Shown here piece after piece: positions 6,348 through 10,967 of a stretch of 14,200 nucleotides of DNA. Each line of letters opens with the position of its first letter. Within the stretch, counting starts at the first letter, position 1. The notes beneath the pieces were generated by a model. That model had not been told where the DNA came from. It was given only the letters and a program-made list of their open reading frames with translations, and ran no database searches. The position numbers and the translations under genes are program-made. This DNA comes from Aalborgiella sp043775055 (GTDB lineage Bacteria > Pseudomonadota > Gammaproteobacteria > Burkholderiales > Burkholderiaceae_C), in the NCBI GenBank assembly GCA_043775055.1, contig JAYVSU010000103.1, forward strand, positions 1-14,200, in the 5' to 3' direction.

Positions 6348-6708
6348 GTGAAGCTCGCCGATACGCCGGATTTTGTGCAGTGCGACTTAAAAGCCGCGCT
6401 GTGACCGTCATTCATCTGGGCCTTGAGTCACCCCAAAGCTCGGTGCTACCTACCCGCCAGCTCTGCGGAGCCACATCGACACTGGCCTATTTGGTATTGC
6501 TGCGCGTAGAGATTGCCCGTTTCACCTGGTTGAGTTACCCCAAACCGACTCGTCTCTGTTGCTCTAATCCTCACCTTATATCTCAAAGCTTGCACCTTGC
6601 GACTTTCAGTGGACAGCCGTTAGCTGCTACGCTGCCCTTTGCAGTCCGGACGTTCCTCCAGTGCTTGGTTTCCCAAATTGCACCAGCGACGGCCTAGCGA
6701 GCTTCACC
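6348..6708 (-). ncRNA. rnpB: RNase P RNA, bacterial type A
   Basis: The catalytic RNA of RNase P, which matures tRNA 5' ends. On the minus strand the 5' end GGTGAAGCTCGC (from 6708) pairs exactly with the 3' end GCGAGCTTCAC (to 6348) to form helix P1. In order I see the conserved GGAGGAACGTCCGGACTGC block, the CAGCTAACGGCTG segment, AGAGCAACAGAGA, GGTGAAACGGGCAA, ATACCAAATAGG, GGGTAGGTAGCACCGAG, CCCAGATGAATGACGGTC, and the final AATCCGGCGTATCGG. About 361 bases is normal for type A (377 in E. coli). CTTTTATT directly after P1 gives a terminator-like end. Both ends are set by P1 and may be off by a few bases. Open reading frames across this stretch are not genes. Confidence 0.97.
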
Positions 6709-6761
6709 CACGTATTATCCCACCATGCAAGCATGGCGCGTTGGGTTGGTGAAGCTGGCTA
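6695..6761. repeat. Inverted copy of the rnpB P1 strand upstream of rnpB
   Basis: Positions 6695-6710, the 5' end of rnpB, are complementary to 6746-6761 at 14 of 16 positions, including nine consecutive pairs. A 14-base palindrome (6723-6736) sits between the arms. The far arm lies upstream of the likely rnpB start, so it would be transcribed only in readthrough from the DUF3309 gene. Confidence 0.6.
6714..6719 (-). promoter_or_regulatory. Probable -10 box of rnpB
   Basis: On the minus strand GATAAT lies six bases before the 5' end of the RNase P RNA, the spacing expected for a -10 element. The matching -35 region (about 6737-6742, AACGCG) is a poor fit to TTGACA. The spacer is filled by the palindrome CCATGC-AA-GCATGG at 6723-6736, which may be a regulator site. 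Confidence 0.5.
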
Positions 6762-6771
6762 AGCATAAATT

Positions 6772-6936
6772 TTAAAGTCGTCCCATCAGCAACAGCACGA
6801 TGACGACAATCAGCACCAAACCAAGGCCACCACTGGGACCATACCCCCAACTTTTACTATGTGGCCAGCTGGGCACTGCGCCAATCAACATCAAAATCAA
6901 AATCAAAATAATCAACAAGATGGTTCCTAAACTCAT
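6772..6936 (-). CDS. DUF3309 family small membrane protein
   Basis: A 54-residue protein starting MSLGTILLIILILILMLIGA and ending IVVIVLLLMGRL. Two hydrophobic segments (about 4-20 and 38-51) flank a conserved-looking polar turn, VPSWPHSKSWGYGPSGG. This arrangement and the WGYGPSGGLGL motif are those of DUF3309, a family of tiny inner-membrane proteins of unknown function often found near stress-related genes. The start is well supported by GAGGAG seven bases before the ATG. The gene is only 30 bases downstream of the collagen-like lipoprotein gene on the same strand, so they probably share a transcript. Its stop is 63 bases before the rnpB 5' end. The hairpin isoleucine/leucine repeat in the first segment reflects a simple TTTTGAT-type base repeat. 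Confidence 0.85.
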   Translation of the reverse strand: MSLGTILLIILILILMLIGAVPSWPHSKSWGYGPSGGLGLVLIVVIVLLLMGRL

Positions 6937-6966
6937 ACGTTTCTCCTCTAGTTTTAACGCAAAGAT

Positions 6967-7320
6967 TTATTTGGCAGGTTCAACTGGTACGACGACGATG
7001 GCTGTGTTACCTGTGTTACCTGTTTTTCCGGTTTTGCCTGTATCACCTTGGTTGCCTTGATTGCCCTGTGTACCCGTTTCACCTTGGCTACCCGTATTGC
7101 CCTGTGTGCCAGTTGCTCCTTTGGCGCCGTCATTGCCTTGATTACCCGTGTAACCTTGGCTACCGGTAGCGCCTTTAGCACCATCACTGCCTGCTGCGCC
7201 TTGTGGGCCTGCAGGTCCAGGAACGACAACAGGTACAGCAGGAACGATCACGGTAGGACGGTCACAAGCGCTTAGTCCGAGTACTGCAACGGTAGCTAAA
7301 ATAAGTATGGAGTGGTTCAT
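6967..7320 (-). CDS. Collagen-like (Gly-X-Y) lipoprotein
   Basis: A 117-residue protein. The signal peptide MNHSILILATVAVLGLSAC has lipobox LSAC with Cys19 as the lipidation site. After a proline/valine-rich linker (PAVPVVVP), residues 35-106 are 24 uninterrupted Gly-X-Y triplets, from GPAGPQGAA to GKTGKTGNTGNT, followed by a hydrophobic tail AIVVVPVEPAK. Only the first two triplets carry Pro; later ones are rich in Thr, Gln, Asn and Lys at X and Y. Such tracts can form collagen triple helices without hydroxyproline, giving surface or periplasmic stalks. Triplets GAKGAT occur twice, showing internal duplication. AAGGA sits nine bases before the ATG. It lies downstream of two Crp-like regulators and just upstream of DUF3309. 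Function is unknown; a structural envelope role is inference. Confidence 0.85.
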   Translation of the reverse strand: MNHSILILATVAVLGLSACDRPTVIVPAVPVVVPGPAGPQGAAGSDGAKGATGSQGYTGNQGNDGAKGATGTQGNTGSQGETGTQGNQGNQGDTGKTGKTGNTGNTAIVVVPVEPAK

Positions 7321-7340
7321 AAAAAGTCCTTTTAAAAATT

Positions 7341-7371
7341 AAAAAATCTTGGATAGATTTGCATCTTCCAA
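7341..7371 (-). terminator. Rho-independent terminator after the first Crp-like gene
   Basis: On the minus strand TTGGA-AGAT, loop GCAA, ATCT-a-TCCAA form a nine-pair stem with one bulged base and a GNRA-type tetraloop, eight bases after the stop at 7379. GA and then TTTTTT follow. It separates the regulator gene from the collagen-like lipoprotein gene, which would then need its own promoter or partial readthrough. Confidence 0.6.
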
Positions 7372-7378
7372 CTGCGGC

Positions 7379-8134
7379 TCAACTCAACATGGGTACATGC
7401 ATCGCCATAGGTATCTGCATAGGAACAAATCGACGTGCACTTTTTTTGGCATCTGCAAAACAATCTTGAGTGCGTTGTTCTAGCTGTTTTCTGTCCAAGA
7501 CAATAATTTGACCGCGCTTGTAGCTGATCACGCCGGCTTGCTGCAGCTTGAGAGCGGCAGCTGTCACACCTTCACGGCGCACTCCGAGCAAATTTGCCAT
7601 CAGTTCTTGCGTCATGGTCAATACGTCGGACGGCAAACGATCTAAACCCATCAGCAAGCGACGGCACATTAACTGATCAATCGAGTGATAACGGTTGCAA
7701 GCAGCTGTTCGTGCCACCTGCGCCATCATGGCCTGGGTATAACGCAACATCGTGTGCAAGACGGGGCCAGCGAGTGCTACTTCGTTTTTCAATAAGTGGG
7801 CGCGTAATCGATAGCCTTGACCAGCGCTTTGTACGACAGCTTGACTGGGTGTTGCGTTACCCCCCATGAACAAAGAAATCCCCACCACACCGTCGTTTCC
7901 AACAACGGCAATTTCAGACGATTCGCCATCCTCGGTCAGGTACAGCAAAGAAACGATGGCACTGGTTGGGAAATAAACGTATTCTGGAGCCGAACCAGAC
8001 TCACTTAACACTTGACCAAGCGATAAGTGCACCAATTCCAAGTACGGCATCCAGCGCTCATTTTCAGCCTCTGGCAATGAAGCCAATAACTGGTTTTGAC
8101 CTGGGTGCGCTTGGTTTGTCGCTGCTGTATTCAT
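7379..8134 (-). CDS. Crp/Fnr-family transcriptional regulator (paralogue 1)
   Basis: A 251-residue cytoplasmic DNA-binding regulator. The cyclic-nucleotide-binding-like beta-barrel covers about residues 15-120, with VYFPTSAIVSLLYLTEDGES and AVVGNDGVVGISLFMGG as its clearest parts. A dimerisation helix follows, then a Crp-type winged helix-turn-helix at about 174-215 (MTQELMANLLGVRREGVTAA and a KRGQIIVLDR wing). No Cys cluster for an iron-sulfur site is visible in the N-terminus, so it is not FNR. Compared with its neighbour it has Pro96 and Gln98 where that protein has Arg92 and Arg94 in the region of the phosphate-binding cassette, so ligand response may differ or be lost. It has an extra Met/Pro-rich C-terminal tail. 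The effector is unknown. The start is preceded by an inverted repeat that overlaps the ribosome-binding region. Confidence 0.88.
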   Translation of the reverse strand: MNTAATNQAHPGQNQLLASLPEAENERWMPYLELVHLSLGQVLSESGSAPEYVYFPTSAIVSLLYLTEDGESSEIAVVGNDGVVGISLFMGGNATPSQAVVQSAGQGYRLRAHLLKNEVALAGPVLHTMLRYTQAMMAQVARTAACNRYHSIDQLMCRRLLMGLDRLPSDVLTMTQELMANLLGVRREGVTAAALKLQQAGVISYKRGQIIVLDRKQLEQRTQDCFADAKKSARRFVPMQIPMAMHVPMLS

Positions 8135-8162
8135 AAGACTCTACTTGCTTTATAAGAGTCTT
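8135..8162 (-). promoter_or_regulatory. Inverted repeat abutting start of the first Crp-like gene
   Basis: AAGACTCT and AGAGTCTT are perfect 8-base arms with a 12-base spacer, beginning directly beside the ATG at 8134. As RNA it would fold the ribosome-binding region into a stem; as DNA it could be an autoregulatory operator. Confidence 0.45.
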
Positions 8163-8206
8163 CATCTTCCTATCTGCTGAGCTTTTTATGTATAGGCGGT
8201 AACAGC

Positions 8207-8221
8207 ATCTGAATGTCAGAT
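8207..8221. promoter_or_regulatory. Small palindrome upstream of the first Crp-like gene
   Basis: ATCTGA-ATG-TCAGAT is a 6+3+6 palindrome about 73 bases upstream of the start at 8134. It resembles the symmetry of Crp/Fnr-family sites but matches neither the Crp (TGTGA-N6-TCACA) nor the FNR consensus. Confidence 0.3.
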
Positions 8222-8239
8222 TGAACCTACATGCTCGAT

Positions 8240-8274
8240 TTAAGTATTGAACCCAAAACGGGTAGACTACTTAA
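8240..8274 (-). terminator. Hairpin after the second Crp-like gene
   Basis: TTAAGTA and TACTTAA are 7-base perfect arms directly after the stop codon at 8275. Inside, ACCC and GGGT pair around an AAAAC loop, giving a two-tier stem. No uridine run follows, so termination is uncertain; it may be an RNA end-protecting structure. Confidence 0.4.
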
Positions 8275-8994
8275 TTAGGTCGTTGGCTCTTGCGGTAACA
8301 AACGGTCATATTCTTTTTTGACGACGCCATAGCATTCGCAGCTGCGCGCCTCAATACCAGCTCTGTCCAACACCGTGATGCGACCACGCGCGTACCGAAT
8401 CAATCCAGCCTCTTGCAATTTATGCGCAGCCTCAGTGACGCCCTCTCGTCGCACACCCAACATGTTGGCAATCAATTCTTGCGTCATCACCAAATCCACG
8501 CCTTGAAGACGGTCTAAGCTGACCAACAACCAGCGGCAGAGTTGCTGATCTAAAGAATGGTGCCGGTTACAAACAGCCGTTTGCGCCATTTGCGTGATCA
8601 GCGCTTGTGTATAGCGCAGTAACAAATGCATAGCTGTACCAGCGCGGTTGAATTCGTCCTTCATCCATTGAGCATGCAAAAGAAAGCCCTTGCCCGCACT
8701 TTGTACCACGGCACGGCTACGCGTCGACTCTCCGCCCATAAACAATGAAATCCCCACAACGCCCTCGTTGCCAACTACTGCAATCTCCGCTGAGGCTCCG
8801 TTTTCCATCACATAGAGCAAAGACACGATGGCTGTTGTCGGGAAATAGACATGACTCAGTGTTTTTCCAGACTCATACAGTACCTGTCCCAGTGACAGAT
8901 CCACCGCTTCTAGCTGCGGCATCCAACGTTGCCACTCATCCTCAGGCAAAGCTGCCAGCAAATGATTTTTTCGTGGATCAGGTAACAAAGCCAT
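8275..8994 (-). CDS. Crp/Fnr-family transcriptional regulator (paralogue 2)
   Basis: A 239-residue paralogue of the adjacent regulator. In one 58-residue stretch of the sensor domain (from VYFPT), 44 positions are identical by my count. The beta-barrel effector domain spans about 10-115, with AVVGNEGVVGISLFMGG and RSRAVVQSAGKG, and the winged helix-turn-helix about 169-212 (MTQELIANMLGVRREGVTEA and YARGRITVLDR wing). The C-terminus RSCECYGVVKKEYDRLLP carries two cysteines in a CEC pattern that the neighbour lacks. No FNR-type N-terminal Cys motif is present. The ATG at 8994 has a strong AAGGAG site eight bases upstream. It lies 52 bases after the PagL-like gene and 140 bases before its paralogue, so a local tandem duplication is likely. 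Effector and targets are unknown. Confidence 0.88.
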   Translation of the reverse strand: MALLPDPRKNHLLAALPEDEWQRWMPQLEAVDLSLGQVLYESGKTLSHVYFPTTAIVSLLYVMENGASAEIAVVGNEGVVGISLFMGGESTRSRAVVQSAGKGFLLHAQWMKDEFNRAGTAMHLLLRYTQALITQMAQTAVCNRHHSLDQQLCRWLLVSLDRLQGVDLVMTQELIANMLGVRREGVTEAAHKLQEAGLIRYARGRITVLDRAGIEARSCECYGVVKKEYDRLLPQEPTT

Positions 8995-9046
8995 TTATAA
9001 AACTCCTTGGTCAACGATTGCCCAACACGATTTAATGAAAAACAAT

Positions 9047-9640
9047 TTATTTCCCGAATTGCCACACCAGCCCTAAGTTGTAACCAATCACATCAATGCC
9101 GGGGTTTGGGTTGGTCATGCCTCGGTTGGAATGGTGAGTGAAGTATCGCCCAGCTGTGACGGCCCATTGCTTGTTGATTTGATGGCGAGCGCCAAGTTGC
9201 GTGAACCAGTTGAATGCCAAATTTTGACCCTGTCCACCTTCAACATGTTTTGAATTGGTCAAACCGATCCCGCCACCAATTTCAAAAAAGATAGCATTCT
9301 TTTTATCTGCTGACCACAGCTCGATGGAAGGCGCTGCAGCAAATCCAACATAGTAATCTTCAGGGCCTTTGATAAAGGTCTCGCCCACAGCTACCAAGCG
9401 GTTACGCACTGCCAAGCGCTCACCATCCGCACCCTGCCAGAGATCAAATGCTGCGGGACTACGCCATACCACTTGAGAGGGCGCAATCACATAATTTAAA
9501 GGAGAATTGTGTTTGATTTTGGTCAAATAGCCCACTTCAACACCAATTTCCCACTGGTCTGCGGGGTGATCTTGCGCGAGCGAAGGCCAATGCAGTAGCG
9601 AAAGTAGCGACGTAAACAGCAAAATTTTAAATTTTGACAT
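9047..9640 (-). CDS. pagL: PagL-like lipid A 3-O-deacylase (acyloxyacyl hydrolase)
   Basis: A 197-residue outer-membrane beta-barrel. A signal peptide (MSKFKILLFTSLLSLLHWPS) precedes probable cleavage after SLA. The C-terminus ends GLVWQFGK with the terminal aromatic pattern of outer-membrane barrels. PagL removes the 3-O acyl chain of lipid A. The signature HHSNRGMTNPNPGID is present: numbering from the alternative GTG, His170 and Ser172 match the catalytic His-x-Ser, and Asp184 falls where P. aeruginosa PagL has its catalytic Glu. A longer start, GTG at 9643, overlaps the upstream stop by one base (TAGTGATG). I prefer the ATG at 9640, two bases after that stop; neither has a good ribosome-binding site, so translational coupling to the DUF2721 gene is likely. 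Confidence 0.82.
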   Translation of the reverse strand: MSKFKILLFTSLLSLLHWPSLAQDHPADQWEIGVEVGYLTKIKHNSPLNYVIAPSQVVWRSPAAFDLWQGADGERLAVRNRLVAVGETFIKGPEDYYVGFAAAPSIELWSADKKNAIFFEIGGGIGLTNSKHVEGGQGQNLAFNWFTQLGARHQINKQWAVTAGRYFTHHSNRGMTNPNPGIDVIGYNLGLVWQFGK

Positions 9641-9642
9641 CA

Positions 9643-10122
9643 CTACTTTTTAGCGATGGCACGCGCTAAAGCCAAACGCTCTGTTTTTCCAAATTTGAGC
9701 ATTTGGGTTGACAAAATCGTTTCTGTTAAAAACAACAGCAACGCAAATAAGAAGCAACTGACTCCAGCCAAAAAGGACACGGTTGCGTAGCGGAAGCTCT
9801 GTACCTCAGTTGTCTCCCCAATAAAGAGCGCCATAATAGTAAAACCAATCAAAAGTGCGCAAAAGGTTAACAGAGCGATACAGCCATTGACCAGTCGCCC
9901 ACGGCGCCGCAAGCGTTTGAGTTCGTCAAACGCAGGCTCCATGGTAGTCTCGTCAACTGCCGACTGGATGCGGTCCTCCAATACTCTTGCGCGGTCAATG
10001 ATGCGCGCTAAGCGCCCTGCGACCGTGCCAATCATCCCTGATACCGCTGTCAGCAAAAAAACAGGCGCAACGGCCAGCTGTATACCGTGGGTGACCGTAC
10101 CAATTTCTGTTGCGAAAAACAT
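9643..10122 (-). CDS. DUF2721 family membrane protein
   Basis: A 159-residue inner-membrane protein that I recognise as DUF2721. It has three hydrophobic segments, at about residues 12-35, 78-101 and 112-137, separated by a charged cytoplasmic-type stretch (about 37-76, with RLARIIDRARVLEDRI and ELKRLRRRGRL). The C-terminal tail is basic, FGKTERLALARAIAKK. No enzymatic motif is visible and the family's function is unknown to me. The start at 10122 is fixed by GAGGA, which overlaps the TGA stop of the phosphatase gene nine bases upstream. The stop overlaps or abuts the start of the PagL-like gene. Expression should therefore be coupled to both neighbours. Confidence 0.85.
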   Translation of the reverse strand: MFFATEIGTVTHGIQLAVAPVFLLTAVSGMIGTVAGRLARIIDRARVLEDRIQSAVDETTMEPAFDELKRLRRRGRLVNGCIALLTFCALLIGFTIMALFIGETTEVQSFRYATVSFLAGVSCFLFALLLFLTETILSTQMLKFGKTERLALARAIAKK

Positions 10123-10131
10123 AGCTAATCC

Positions 10132-10965
10132 TCAAATAATTTCAACTGCAGTAAGTACCGCTCGTGCCACTTCTGCAAAGCCAGCACCACGCTCAGTATC
10201 GGCGATATAGCGCGGCAAATGTTGCAACTGCGCTTCAAAACGCCGAATATTAGCGACACCCACTGAGTGCTTGAAGGCTTCAAACATCAGTTGATCGTTG
10301 GTTGAATCGCCCACATAAACCCAGCGGTCTATTTCAGCGTCCAAATCCCGGCCAAACAGTTCGCGGACGATCCAACGTGCGCCTTCCAGCTTGTTGTGCG
10401 CCCCATACCAGCCATTGACATGGATGCTACTGACCGTCGCCGTCATACCCTCAGACTGCATGATTTGCACCACTTGGGCAATAGCTTCGAGCGATAAATG
10501 ACTGAACTCGCTGTGGTCTATCGCCATATCCGTCTCACGCCCCGCACTGTCTTGTGACAGTTTGGCTTCTGGCACTTTTAGCAGCACACGGGTGGCTACT
10601 TGCTGCATTTTTGAAAAATTTAAGGCACGTATTTTGGCGCTTTGTTGATATATTTTTAATAGCAAATTATTGAATAAATACACCGGCTCCAGCTGCTTTT
10701 TATCAATTTTTTGAGGAATTAATCCAACAGAACCGTTTTCAGCAACGATGGCGTCGACGGGCCACGATACTGCGAAAGGTTCACTCCAACCTACCGGCCG
10801 CCCCGTGATGGGAATAACGTGCAATCCCGCTACCTTCAAGGCCGTCAAAGCTTGCAAGGCCTCAGCAGTGATAGCGCCATTAGTCGTGAGTGTGTCGTCA
10901 ATGTCTGTGAAGACGCCGATGATGTTGCGGCGAGCTTCAAGTGGCCAATGCGACAGTGGCAGCAT
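10132..10965 (-). CDS. HAD-IIB family sugar phosphatase
   Basis: A 277-residue cytoplasmic hydrolase of the haloacid dehalogenase superfamily, class IIB. Motif I is TDIDDTL, with Asp21 as nucleophile and Asp23 as acid/base. Motif II is ITGRP with Thr54, motif III Lys192 in HNKLEGARW, and motif IV GDSTND at 219-224 for Mg2+ binding. Relatives dephosphorylate sugar phosphates (sucrose-6-phosphate, mannosyl-3-phosphoglycerate); the substrate here is not known. Residues 92-105 (LEPVYLFNNLLLKI) are encoded by a copy of the dispersed repeat found at 3571-3614, an in-frame addition or replacement just after the core VAENGSVGL strand. All catalytic motifs remain, so it may still be functional. It starts two bases after the prfC stop, giving tight coupling. 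Confidence 0.85.
   Translation of the reverse strand: MLPLSHWPLEARRNIIGVFTDIDDTLTTNGAITAEALQALTALKVAGLHVIPITGRPVGWSEPFAVSWPVDAIVAENGSVGLIPQKIDKKQLEPVYLFNNLLLKIYQQSAKIRALNFSKMQQVATRVLLKVPEAKLSQDSAGRETDMAIDHSEFSHLSLEAIAQVVQIMQSEGMTATVSSIHVNGWYGAHNKLEGARWIVRELFGRDLDAEIDRWVYVGDSTNDQLMFEAFKHSVGVANIRRFEAQLQHLPRYIADTERGAGFAEVARAVLTAVEII
10651..10694 (-). repeat. Dispersed repeat copy 2, inside the phosphatase gene
   Basis: This segment aligns without gaps to 3571-3614, with 36 of 44 bases identical by my count, including TAGCAAA, AATAAATAC and CCGGCT-CAGC. Only a degenerate left hairpin arm remains (TTTGTTGAT instead of TTTGCTAT). It is read in frame as residues 92-105 of the HAD protein, with no stop codon. 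Confidence 0.6.
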
Positions 10966-10967
10966 GC

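Noticed and set aside
6380..6697. A 105-codon plus-strand reading frame
   Set aside because: It lies antisense within the RNase P RNA, whose conserved blocks explain the whole stretch.
6967..7216. Possible CRISPR-like or tandem DNA repeat
   Set aside because: The periodicity is nine-base and codon-based, from Gly-X-Y triplets; there are no conserved repeats with unique spacers.
6954..7275. Frames overlapping the collagen-like gene on both strands
   Set aside because: The low-complexity Gly-X-Y coding repeat keeps other frames open; only the frame with a lipobox and ribosome-binding site is credible.
9641..9643. GTG as the start of the PagL-like gene
   Set aside because: The ATG three bases further on gives the same signal peptide and is the more usual codon; neither has a better ribosome-binding site.
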